Positions 22,871-36,245 of a DNA stretch of 64,000 bases are shown here, one piece after another. The stretch is from contig JBBPUQ010000002.1 of the NCBI GenBank assembly GCA_038501195.1, positions 3,410,001 through 3,474,000 of the forward strand, in the 5' to 3' direction. Source of the stretch: Nemania diffusa (Eukaryota > Ascomycota > Sordariomycetes > Xylariales > Xylariaceae). The notes below the pieces were generated by a model. It worked only from the letters and a program-made list of their open reading frames with translations, had not been told where the DNA came from and made no database searches. The first letter of the stretch is position 1. Every line of letters starts with the position of its first letter. The position numbers and the translations under genes are program-made.

Positions 22871-25800
22871 AAAAATATTTAGTTTAAATTTAAAAAATAA
22901 AACAAAAATAATATTTATATACAAAAATACTTTTAAAAAAAAAAAAAATAACTTTAGTAAGTTTTTTTATTAGCAATAGTTTTAAAAGTTTTTAATGTAA
23001 TTTTAGAAAAAATGTTATAAATATAGTTTTATTTTTACAATTTTATAGCTTTAAAAATATATATATACTGTTATAAAGTTTATTTTTTATATAAATATTA
23101 TTAATAATTTAATTTATATAATTATAAAAGTTAGCAAAGTTTAATTAATTAAAATATTATATAAAGCTAATATTTAAAGTTTTTATATTTTTATTTTATT
23201 TAAAAATTAAACTTAAATATATAATATTTAAATTATTTCTGTTTATATAGTATTAGTTATATTATAGTAATAAAATATAAAAATATATATTTTAAATAAT
23301 AAAAAAAATAGCATTAATTTAAATATTTTTTTTATATAACTTCGATTAAACTTAAAAAAATTATATTTATTTTTTAAGCTTTTTTAATATTAAAGCTAAA
23401 ACTTAAATATTAAAGTTATTTATATTTAAATAAAATTTGCTTAATAATAAAAAGTTTAAATATAAATTTGTAAAAATATAAAAGTTTTAGTTTAAAGTAT
23501 ACTTTATATAATAAATATTTAAGATTTTTTATTTTTTAAGTTTTATAAAAATAAAGTTTAAAACTAAAATAACTAAGCTTTTAATATTTATTAAAAATTA
23601 GTTATATAGTAATAACAAAAAATCTAAATATATATTTTTAATAATAAAAAAGTTATATATAATAGTTTAAAACTTTAAAATAAATAAGTTTTTAAAAACA
23701 TTATATTTAATAATTAAAGTTGCTAGCTTTATAATAAAAGCTGTTTTTTTTTATAACTTAAAATTTAAACAAAAAAAAATGCTTTAATATTTTTAAAATA
23801 ATTAACTTTAAATTATATAATTTAATATAATAGTTTTATTATTTTTTTATTAATTAAGTTTATATTATTTAAATTTTTAGTTTAAACTTAATATTTAAAA
23901 ATAGTTTTAATAAAATTAACTTTAAAAATATTATTAATTATTTAGTTTATATTGTTTAAATAACTTTATAAAATAATAATATAATAATTATTATTTGTTA
24001 TATTAAAAATAATTAAACTATTTATTATATTAACTTAAAAATATTATAAAATTTATAATTTATATATAATATATTTTATTTTAAAAACTTTAACTATTTT
24101 ATTATTAATTAATAAGTTTTTTTCGATATTTTTTAGTTTAATTTATATTTAGTTTTTTTTTAAAAAGTTTTTAAAAATAAATTTAAATAAAACTATTATT
24201 TTAACAAATATTTAAAAAATATAAAAAGTTTGTATTAATAAATAATAAATAATTGTATTATATTTTAAATTAAAAATATAGTAATTAATTAAAATAAAAA
24301 AAAAAAAGCAAAAAAAAACAAGTAATAAAAAAACAGCTTTTATAATAAATTATATATATTATATTTATAAATATATTTTAAATATTTATATATTATTTTT
24401 ATTTATATATTAAAATAGTTATATATATTAAATATAATATTTAAATATTGCAATATTTTATAATATTTTAAAAGTTTTTTATTATATTTAATATATTATT
24501 TTTAAATAGCTATATATATTAAATAGCTATATATATTAAGCAGAAATGATGTTTTTACTATTAAACAAAAGACTTAAATATTGTTAAATTATATATTTTT
24601 TTATATTTTGCTAATATTTAATTTTTTATATTATATTTAATATATTATATAAAATATTTATTAGTTTTTAGCTGCTTGTACTAATTTTTTAAAGATTTAA
24701 CTTGTTTTTAAATAAAGTTTTTTTTTTTGTTATAAAAACTTTTGTTTATTTGTTATATCTAGTTTATATTATAATAATATTTTTATATATATTAAATATA
24801 TAATTTATTATATTATAAATTAAAAATTAAATAGTTATATTGTTAATATTAATAATTTAGTTTTAAAGTTTAAGCTATTAAAATAAATAGTTAAATATTA
24901 AAAAGCTATTAAAAATAATAAATTCGATAAAATAATAAATATAATTTTTAAAAATTAAATTTAATAAAATATAAATAAAGTTATAATTAATTATAAACTT
25001 TATAATTTTTAATTTAAAATTAATTTTTTATAAAAATATAATAATTTTATTATTAAAACTTATAAAAATTAATAAAAATAGTTTATTTAAAATAAAACTT
25101 ATTAGCTTATTTTTTAATTTTAATATTTAATTTATAATTATTAATATAAATATATTAATATATTTATATTTAAATTAAATTTAGTTAATAATATAATAAC
25201 AAATATTTTTATTATATTATGTTTTAAATAATTAGCTAGTTTTTTTTATAATTATATTTAAAATAGCAACTTTTTTATATTAAATATTAAATAAATATTA
25301 AAAATAAATATAACTAGTTTTTAAAACAAATTAAATAGTTTCTGTTATTTTTTAATAGTTATTTTTAATATAAAAAAATATAAAATTTAAAACAATTATA
25401 TAAACTAATTATAAAATATTTGCAAAAAAAGTTAAATTATTACAAAAAAAAAAAAGTATTAGCAATTAGTATATATTATTATTATAAAAAAAGCTTAAAA
25501 ATATAATATTTAAATATAGCTTTTTATTTATTATAAAATTTAATATAATTTAATATATCGAATTAAATAAATATATTTATATAGTTATATAATAATTAAT
25601 TAAACAAACATTAAAAAAAAAAAAAACTTGAAAACTTAATTAAGTTATATTATAAAAAAAGTTTAATATTATAACTAAAAAACTAATATTATAATTAAAA
25701 ATTAATATATTTTGTTTTATTAAATTAATATTATATTTAAAGTTTTATAATTAATATTTATATAATTTATTTATTAGATTTTTTTGCTAAATTTATTTAT

Positions 25801-28070
25801 TAATTAATATTTTTAATTTATTAAAAATAATAAACAAATATTTTAAAAAAATATAATAAATAAAATATAAATATAAAAAACAAACAAAATAAAAAAAAAA
25901 TATATATATAACATAAAAAATTTTATTAACTATTATATTATTTATTATTAAAATAATTTAATATTAATTATATATTAAACTTTTATAAATATATATTTAT
26001 AACTATTAGTTTATAATTTATTATTAAAAATATAAAATTATAATTTAATAAAAAAAAAAAATATTATATTTATAGTTATTAAAAAGTTTAATATAATATA
26101 TATATTTTATAAAATATATATATTTTTGCTGCAACTAATATAACAATTTATTATATTTTTTTTTTTTATTTTTTTTTTTGTTCAAAATTAAAGTCTAATA
26201 TTTATTTTTTTTTATATAGCATTTAATTATATTTATTTTTAAACTAAAAAAATATTAAAACAATAATTATACTATTTAATAAACTTATATTTACTATTGA
26301 TATTTTATTTATTATAAAATAAAAATATATATTTTTATAAATTTTATAAATTATTTTTATAAAAGCTTTTTGTTATAACTTAAAATAAAAATATAAATCT
26401 ATATTTAAATTTTAAACTAATAAAATAATATTATTATAAATATAATAGAAATAAACTTTTATTATAAAATATATTATATTAATAAAAGCTATAATAAATA
26501 TGCTAAAATTAAATATTTATTATTAAAAGTTAGTTATTATAAATAGTTTAAAATAAATATAACAATAGTAACAACTAAAGTAATAATTAAACTAAAAATA
26601 AATAAATATATTATAATAACTAATAAAATAATAGTAATAATATTGTAATAAAATAAAAATAAAATAATACTTTTATTAAAGTAACAATAAAAAAATTTAT
26701 AATTTTAAAATAACAATAAAAAAAATAATATAAATAGTTTATATTTTTAAATATATTTTAATTAAACTAATAATAAAAATATATAATATAATTTTAAAAC
26801 TAAATTAAAAATTTTTTTATTAAAATTATAAAACTAAATTAAAAAGTTTTTTTAATTTAATATAATATATAAAAACTACTTTATTTTTTAAAATTATTAT
26901 TTTATTATTTTATATTTTTTTTAATATTTATAACATTTAAATATTAAATTAATTCTTTTAATTTTTTATTTTTAATATTTTTTTATATAAATTACTATTA
27001 ATAATACTAGCTATAAATATTAAATATATATTTAATACTATAATATTTTAATAAATCAATTTATTTTAAATATTAGTTTTTAATAAATAAGTTTTATATT
27101 TTTAACTAGTTAAATTGTTATTAATTTAATTTTTTTAATTTATTAATTATTATAGCTTTTTAAAAAAATATGTTTTATTTTAAGCAGTAGCTTTAAATTA
27201 ACTATTTTTATTTTACAATATAGCTAAAAATAAAAATATAAATCAACTATTTATAAAATTATATATTATAAATTAAAAAATATATATTGTTTTTATAACT
27301 GCTTTAAATATTTTTTTAAATTTATTGCTATTTTAATTTAATTAAAACTAAACTTTTGTTTAATTAAATTATAATATTTTATATTTGTTTTATATTATTT
27401 TAGTTCTAATTATTTTTTTTTTAATAAATTAGTTTAGTTTAAAATAAAAACTATTTTTTACTTTAGTAATAATTATATAATAATATTTGTTATTATAGCT
27501 TAGTTTATATATTTAAAGTAGTAATTAGTTTATAAATTATATTTTAATAAATTATATTTAAGCTTTAATAAAAATTAGCTAAGTTAACTTTTTAATTTTA
27601 TATTTTAAACTAAACTAAATTTTAATAACAATTAAAACAAAAAATAATTTATATATTATTTATAGTATTATTTATTAGTTTTAATATAATAATAAAACAA
27701 AAAACAATTATTAAAACTTATTTATATTAAAAAAATTAAAAAAATATATTATTATAACAAAGTTTTATAGTAAAGTTTTTTAATAAAATCAAACTTTAAA
27801 TAAAAACTTAAAAAATAAACTATTTAATAGCTAAAACAAATATTTATAAAATATAAAAAAAACTAAATAATTATTATAAAAAAAAACAAATAATTATTTT
27901 GTTTATATAAATCACTTTGTTTTTATTTAATAATAATAATACAAATATTTTAAATTAACAATATTTTAAATATTTTATAAAATTTAATTTATATTTTTAT
28001 ATATATAAATATTTAAAACTATTTAGTATTAAAAAATAATATAGTTTTTATAATAATAATATAGTTTATT

Positions 28071-28640
28071 AAACAATATTTAGCTAGTTAAATTAAAAGT
28101 TTATAGTATTATAAATAAGTTATAAAACTATTTTAATTAGTTAAACTAAAACATTTTATAATTTATTTACAACTTTTTTTTTATATTATAATACTATAAA
28201 ATATTATTTTTTTAAACTTTTTATTTAATTTTTTTTAAGTTTGTTTAATTTTTTAAAAACTAAAGTAGTTTTGTATATATAGTTATGTACTAGTTTTATA
28301 TTAATATATTAAATATTAAAACAATATTTTAGCTAGTTAAATTAAAATATTTTATAACTTGTTTATAACTTTTCTACTATGTTATAATAACTATAAAATA
28401 TTATTTTTTTAAACTTTTTATTTGGTTTTTTTTTAGCTTGTTTAACTTTTTAAAAACTAAAGTAGTTTTGCATATATAATTATATGCTAGTTTTATACTA
28501 ATATATTAAACATTGAAACAGCTAATAAAAATTTATATTTAAAAGCTTATAAGTATTACTTTGTTTTATATTAAAATATATATATAATTATATATTAGTT
28601 TTATATTAATATATTAAATATTAAAACAGCTAATAAAACT
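28071..28640. repeat. Tandem duplication of about 245 bp, plus a partial third copy
   Basis: The segment starting AAACAATATTTTAGCTAGTTAAATT at about 28071 recurs at about 28318. Both copies share the AACTTTTTAT and CTAAAGTAGTTTTG blocks and the CTAGTTTTATA...TATTAAA end. A shorter third copy of the end is at about 28560-28630. Differences are mostly transitions, as expected of a repeat decayed by RIP. Confidence 0.6.
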
Positions 28641-29103
28641 TTGTATATAAGCTAATAAAAACTAATATTTAAAAGTTTATAAGTTTGTTATAAAAAAAAG
28701 AAAATACTATTAACTAGTATATATTATTAATAAAAATAACAGTTATTAAACTTATAGTTTATAAAATTTTAATTAAAACTAAATTAGCAAAATAAAATAA
28801 ATTAATATATTAAAAGCTTTTTAAATTATATAATATATTAGTTAATTAAGCTATATATGTTTAAACTAAAAAAAGCGGTTTATATTTGTTATATTTGTTT
28901 TAATATTTATTTTTTTTTTATAAGCTTATATAATAAAAAATAAAAAGCAAATAATAAAGCAATAATACTTGTTTATTTAATTAATATAAATAGTTTTTAT
29001 TATTTAAAGTTTTATAAAAAGTAAAAAATATTATATTATAATTTATTATTTAAAGTTTTAACTAGTAGTAATAGTATAAATTTAAATAAATAATATATTG
29101 TAA

Positions 29104-29416
29104 TATTATAATAAATGTAATATTAATAATAAATTTAAAAACTAAATAATATTATATATTTTAAAAAAAAAACTAAAGTTGAAAAAACTAAAAAACAAAT
29201 TTAACTTTTTTAGTTAAATTAATATATTTATATAAATGTTTTTTTATTTATTACTTTTATTTTTTTATATTTATTATTTTATTTAATTTTTAATAAATTT
29301 ATTATTTTAAATAAACAATAAAATTTATTTAGTTATTTTAATTATTTATTAATTATATTATATATATTAATTACTTTTAAAATTTATTTGTTTAAATTTA
29401 AATATAATTTATAATA
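29104..29416 (-). repeat. 3' LTR copy of the Ty3/gypsy relic (more decayed)
   Basis: Aligns in direct orientation with 35930-36245, including long shared blocks such as AATAATATTATATATTTT and AACTAAAGTTGAAAAAACTA. Almost all differences are transitions, with this copy carrying A or T where the other keeps G or C. Boundaries are good to about 10 bp. Confidence 0.7.
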
Positions 29417-32185
29417 ATTTTTTTTATATAAAAAAAGCTTAATTTAAATTTTTGCTGTAACAAATATTTAAATTATAAATTTTTTATAAATTAATACTTT
29501 TAAGCAATAAAAAAATATTTTTAGTATATATAATTAATTTATATATAAAAGCTTTTAATTTTTATTACTTTTTTATTATATTAATAATTAATTTAATAAA
29601 GTTGTTATTTTTTATATAATATTATATATATATTTATAAACTTTTTTATTTTTTATATATATAATGTTTTTTTTTTTTATTAACTTTGTTATTGTTAAAA
29701 TGTTTTTTTATAAATGTTTTTTTTTATATTATTTTTTTTTATTTTAATAACTTTATTAAAAAACTTTTTATATTAAAATTTTAATTATAAAATTTTTATA
29801 TATATATTAAAAAATTTTTCAAAATATTTATTAAATATTACTAGTTGTTATAATTTTATTTTTTTTAAACTATTTTATAATAAAACTTATTTAATTTAAT
29901 ATATAATAACAAAATTTTTTTAACTTTTTATTTTTTTTTGTTATATTTAAAATTTATAACTTTTTTTTTTAAACATTTAAAATTTTGTTTTAAAAATAAG
30001 TTTTTTAAATATTTATATAATTAATTTATATAAAATTATTAAAATCTTTTTTAAAAGTTTAATAAATAAAATTTAAAAATATTTTTATTATTATTATTAA
30101 TAATTTTATAATATATTTTTGTTATTAAATAGTTTAGTTTATTATTAAATTAGTTAATTTGTTTTTTTTTTTTTTATAAAATATATATTTAACTTTTTAT
30201 TAAAAAGTTTAAGTTTTATTAATATTTATTAACTTAATTAATTATTTTTTATTAAATTTAAAATATTTATTGTTTTATTATTATTATATATTTATATATT
30301 TTAGTTATAAAACTTTATATTTTTTTATAATTTAGTTTTTTTTTTATTAATTTAAATATTAATTTTTTTATTTTAACTTTTTAATTAAACATTATTTTTA
30401 TAGTTTAATTAATTAATACTTTATATAAAAATAAACTTTTTAATAACTTATATAATAAAAACATTTATATTATATTTAATGTTAATAATATTTTAAACTA
30501 GTTTTTTTAAAAATAATTAATAAAAAGTTACAACTTTTAATTTATTTATTAATATATAATTTTTATTTGTTTAATAGTTTATTTATAGCTAGCAAAAAAA
30601 AAATTCAGCTTTATTTTATAAATTTAAAATAGTTTATTTGTAAATTTAACTATAAACTAAAAACTGTAGTTATTAATAAAACTTTTTAGTTAATTATATA
30701 TTTTATATAATTTATTATAATATATTTTTATAGTTTATTTTATAGTTATTATATTTTTATAAATTATAGTTTATATAAATTTAAATAGTTTATTAATTAT
30801 ATAAAAAATTATATTATTTTTATTGTTATTAAAAAAAAAATATTTAAAGTTTATTATTATATATTGTTATATATAATTTAATATATTTAAAAGTTTCAAC
30901 TTTTTTAATATTTTATTTTTTAAAATTTTAATTGCTTTATATAAACAATTTATTATATATTAATTTATTTTTTTATAAATTTTAAACTATTAGTATTTTT
31001 AAGTTATTAAAGCTTTTGTTTTATTTTTTTTTAAATATATTATAACTAATTAAATATATACTTTTTTAATTAATTTAATATATAAATAATTAATATTTAA
31101 TATTATTAAATACTTTTTATATAATATTAAATTATTTAGTATTATTTAGTTTAAATTTTAATTAATATAAGTTTTTTTTTTATATTTAATTAAACTTTTA
31201 TTAATTTTATTAGTTTTTAAAACTAAATTAGTTAATAATATTTTAAAAATTAACAAAAATATAATATTATTTTTTAATATATATATTATTATAAGTTTTT
31301 ATAAAGTTTTATTAAAAAAAGTTATTAATTTAAATAAAACTATTGTTTTTTGTTTGTTTTTTTTTTTTTTTATATTTTTATATTTTTTAAAAGCTTTAAA
31401 AAAATATTAATAATAATATTTTTTAAACTTAAATAATATATAATTATAAAGTAATAATAGCTTATAAATTTTATTTATTTTATTTATTAAAAGTTTAATA
31501 TTTTTTTTATATTAAAATATTTTAAAACTATATAATTTATTAAAACTATAAAAAAACGTTATATATTTATAAGTTTTATTTTTTAGTATAAAAGCTTTTT
31601 TATAACTGTTAATATTTTTTTATTATATATTTTATAGTTAAGTTTTATATTATAAAATATTTTTAAAAAAAAAGTTATTAATTTTTATAAATTTTTTAAA
31701 TTGTTTTTTTAAAATAGTATATTTAATACTACATTATTAAAAAAGTTAGTTTTTATTATAGTTTTAATATTATAAAAAAAATAATATAAAATAAATATAT
31801 TTGTTAAAATTATTTATAAAGCTTTAAATACTTTTTAATATTTTAAAGTTTATTAAAATATTATATTAATATATATAAAATTAATAAATAGTTTTATAAT
31901 TTATTTATATTTTTTTATAAATTTTTTATAAAAGTTATAAAAATTTAAAAATAATTATATTTTTTTAAAATGTATTTTTTTTTTTTTATTATAAAATAAA
32001 TTTTAGTAATATATAATTTTTATTTTATTAAAATTAACTTTTATTTTATATATTTTTATAATAAACTTTAAAAACTTAGTTTTTATTATATAAAATTTAT
32101 ACTTTTTAAAATTAGTTTATAACTTAATTTTTTTTAAATAAGCTAATACTTTATTAATATAATGTTTATATTTTAATTTATTATT

Positions 32186-32212
32186 AAAATAAATTAATAT
32201 ATTATTAATATA
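32186..32212 (-). pseudogene. Reverse-transcriptase active-site remnant
   Basis: Minus-strand codons give YINNILIYF in place of the family's Y-x-D-D-I-L-I-Y-S block. The neighbouring downstream codons still match the region after the active site in gypsy polymerases, while the wider frame is broken by stops and shifts. Non-functional. Confidence 0.72.
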
Positions 32213-35200
32213 TATTATATAAAAAATATTTAAATAGTTTTTTAATATATTATTTATATAATATTAAAATATTATAAGTTTATTTATTAATTTAAATAGA
32301 AATATTTTAAACTAATAAGTTTTATATTTTATTTAAAAAACTATTAATAACTTATTTTTTTTAAATATTTAAATATAGTAAAAAGTTTATTAAATATTTA
32401 TTTTTATATAAACTTTAGTTTAAAATATTTTAATTAAAATTTTATCGATTAAAAATAAAAAATATTTATTTTTTTAAATAATTAAATTTAGTTTTTTATA
32501 GTTTATATATAGTTATAAAAAATTTTTTTTTTTTTTTGTAAATAAAACTAATATTATTTATAGTACTATTATTAGTTCAATAAAGTTTTTTGCTAAATTG
32601 TTGCTAATATACTTTTGATATATTTTTGTTTTTTTTAATAATATTTTATATAGTACGTTATATTTTAAAAAAGCTTTAAAAAGTTTATTAATAATAATTT
32701 AGTAATTAATACTTAAACAATATAAAAAAAAGTTATTTAAAACTGTTTTATTAAATATATTAAAGTATTTATAGTGCTTTTTTAATATTAAATATAATAT
32801 TGCTTTTATTAATTTTTTTTTGTTTTTTATTAATTTTTTATACTTTTTTTAAAAAATTACTTAATTTAACTTATATAATAAAATTATATTATATAAAACA
32901 GTATTTTTTTGTTTTATTGTTATATTAAACTTAGTTATATTAATAGTATTAATTTAAACTAGTTAATATTTATATTATTTAATTATATTTTTTTATAATT
33001 AATATAAGTTATATTAGTTATATTTTATTTTTAGTTTATAGTTTTTATATTTTTTTTTTACAAAAATATATAAGTTTAAGTTGTTTTTATAAACTTTTTT
33101 TTATAATATATGTTTTATATGTTGTACTTTTTGTTGTAAATAATTTCTGTTTATATTAAAACTAGTTTATAAAAAACACAGAATTAAAATAAATAATTAA
33201 AAAATAACTAAAAGTTTTTTTTTTTATATAATTTTTGTTTATTTTTTTTAGTATTTAAATTTGTTAATATAAAAGTAAACTTTTTTAAGTTTAGTTTTTA
33301 TATCTTTTTTGTTTTGTTTTTTTTTTTAATATATTTAGTTTATTTGTTTTTTTTTTTTTTTTTTTTTTTTTTTATATTTATTAACTTTTATTAATAGTTT
33401 ATATTTTACTAATAGTTAAAATTAACAATTAAATCTTTTATATTATTTATTAAAATTTTAAAAGTTTAATATTTTAGTTTTTAATTATTAAAAAACAATA
33501 GTTTTTTTTTTTTATTATTTATTAAAATATTATAGTAGTTTAAATATTTCTTTTTTATAATAATGTTATATTTTATATTTATTATTAATAAAAGTATATT
33601 TAAAATTGTTTTGTTTTATATATAAAAGTATATTTTTAAAACAGTATTAATAGTTTATATAGCTTTTCTGTTATAACTTATTATTTAAAATAATATAAAT
33701 TTTATAATTGTTTTAAGTTTTAAATATTTTAAAATTTTTATAACAAAATTTAATTTAATTAATAAATATATATTTATTTTTATATTAGTTAATGTTTTTG
33801 TTAATAAAATAAGTTTATTATTTATTATTGTACAGTTTATAAAAAAAGGGTTTTTTTTTAATAGCTTTTGTAAAAAATCAAATAGTATTTTTTTACATTT
33901 ATTTATATTTAATATTAATATATAAGTCTATTTAAAATAAAAGTTTAGTTGTTTTAAATAATATTTTTTAGTTTTTTTTTTAATATAGTTTATATTTATT
34001 TAAACTTTATAATTTAAATAAAAATAATATTAATATAAATTGTATTAAATTATTTAAAGTTAAACTTATAAAAATATTTACTGCTTTTATATTTTTAATT
34101 ATAATATATAAAACATTATTTTTATAAAATTAAAACTTTTGTTTAATTAAATAAAGTTTTAATATAAATGTAGTAATTATTTAAAGCTATATTTAAAATC
34201 GAAATATTTAAATATTTTATATTATTATTTTAACATAAGTTTAATTCTGCAGGTTTTTTTTTTTTTTTAAGTTTTAAGTTTTTTTTTTGTTTAGTTATTT
34301 TTAAAAAGTTCTTTTTTTGTTATACTTTTTAAGTAATAAAGTTTTTATACTGTTAATAATTATATATTTAAATATAATTATAAAAGTTAATAAATATTAT
34401 TTGTTTATTATATAGCTTTTTAATATATAGCTTGTTAATTTGTTTTAATAATTTATTATATAAATTTTTTTTAAAGTTTATAAAGTTAATTTAAGCTGCT
34501 TTAGTTTATTTAATAAATTTTATATTAAATTATATAAATTTATTAAAGTTTTATATTTTAAAGTTTTAATATTTAATTTATATTTTTTTATATTTATTAA
34601 AGTTATAATAATAAATAAATAAGTAATTTAAAACTTTAGTACTAATTTTTAAAATAAGTTTTTTTTTATAGTTATTTATAATAAATGCTATAATGTTTTT
34701 AAAAGTAGAACTTTTTATTTAATTAATAATATAGTCGATTTTTTTTAAGTTTTGATTATAATAGTTAATATTTTTAATTAGTTTGTTTTTTAATAATATA
34801 AACTAATATTTAAACCAAACTTTAGTTTTGTTTTTTATTAATTTATTATTAATAAATATAAATAAATTAGCTGTTTTTACTAAAAGTTTAGTTTTTTTTT
34901 TTATAATTACAAAAACTTTATTAATAGTTTTAAAACTAAAAATATTTTCGTGTTTTTGTTTTTGTTGCTAAATTATATTAACAAAAACTAAGTTAATAAC
35001 AAAAATAACTAGTACAAGTTTTAAAGCTATAACTATTATAGCTATAATTTAGTTTTAAAAAACTTTAATTTAACTTTTTAAATTTATAATTTTTTTTTTG
35101 TAAATATTTGTAACTTTATAAAATATAACATTTTTAAAGTCAGCTTTTTAACAGATTATATTTATTTTCTACTGTTTAGTTTTTTTTTTTAGTTTAATTA

Positions 35201-35929
35201 TTTAAATATACAAAAAGTAAACATTTTGCTCGAAAAAATTTGTTATATTTTTGAGCTTTTTTGCAGTTTTTTAAACAGTGTTTAATTATAAAGTATAATA
35301 TTTAAATTTTTAATATATTGCTTTTTTATAAATATTTATTATTGTTTAAAATTGTTTAAAAATTATTAACTTATTATATTTAAGCTATATTTTTTTTTTA
35401 TTTTTAATAAAAAAAACAAAAATTATTTAAAAAGTTTTATTTTAAGTAGCAAAATGTTCAATATTAATTATTATTTTTTTAACTATATTGTTATATATAG
35501 TTTTATTAATAACTATATATTACTATTGTTTGTTATATTTTTTAAAGTTTTTACAAATAAACTTGAATTTTTTATAAATATTAAAAAAAAAAAAGTTTTT
35601 TGTTATTAAAAATGTTGTAATAAAATTTATTGTTATTATTTATAATACATTTTATAATATAAGTATATTTTATATAATTTTTAAATAAACTTTAAAAATT
35701 TTAAAATTATTAATATAACTTATTTTATTTATAGTTTATTTATATTTATAAAGTAAACTTTATTAGTTTATTTTTAATAAACTATATTTGTTATTTAGTT
35801 TTTTTATAATTAGTAATAAGTATATTATTATTAAAAATCGGTTATATTATTTTAATATATCGAAATTAATTAATTTGTTTAAAAATTTTTAAAAATTTAT
35901 TGTTTTTTTAAATAGTTAAAATAAACTTT

Positions 35930-36245
35930 AGTTTTATAATAAATACAATATTAGCAATAAGTTCAAAAATCAAATAATATTATATATTTTAAAAAAAAAA
36001 CTAAAGTTGAAAAAACTAAAAAATAAACTTAACTTTTTTAGTTAAATCAACATATTTATATAAATACTTTTTTATTTACTACTTTTATTTTTTTATATTT
36101 ATTACTTTATTTAATTTTTAATAGGTTTATTGTTTTAAGCAAATAATAAAATCTATTTAGCTATTTTAGCTATTTATTAGCTATATTATATATATTAACC
36201 ACTTTTAAGATTTATTTGTTCGAATTTAAATGTAGTTTATAACAA
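35930..36245 (-). repeat. 5' LTR copy of the Ty3/gypsy relic (less decayed)
   Basis: Partner of 29104-29416. It retains several C/G bases lost in the other copy (for example in TTAGCTATTTATTAGC near 36167 and TGTTCGAATTTAAATG near 36218). The outer end probably lies at the AACA around 36241-36244. Confidence 0.7.

Larger units (their letters stand above)
29104..36245 (-). mobile_element. Decayed Ty3/gypsy-type LTR retrotransposon relic
   Basis: A direct repeat of about 310 bp occurs at about 29104-29416 and 35930-36245, the expected arrangement of two LTRs around about 6.5 kb. On the minus strand, codons at 32212-32186 read YINNILIYF, which matches the reverse-transcriptase active-site block with both catalytic Asp codons changed to Asn (GAT to AAT), as G-to-A mutation would give. 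Further along in the same frame come KHYINKVLAYLKK and a KKYKF-like block, as in Ty3/gypsy polymerases after the active site. The position about 3.7 kb from the right-hand LTR fits a gag-protease-RT-RNaseH-integrase order, which makes the right copy the 5' LTR. Many stops, so long dead. LTR ends are approximate and no target duplication is clear. Confidence 0.75.

Noticed and set aside
32480..32600. Second polymerase block (KKKKKFF region) upstream of the YINN motif
   Set aside because: It lies at the right distance and resembles the KKDGKLR block, but the match lacks the following Asp-Tyr and could be AT-rich chance. Not used as evidence.
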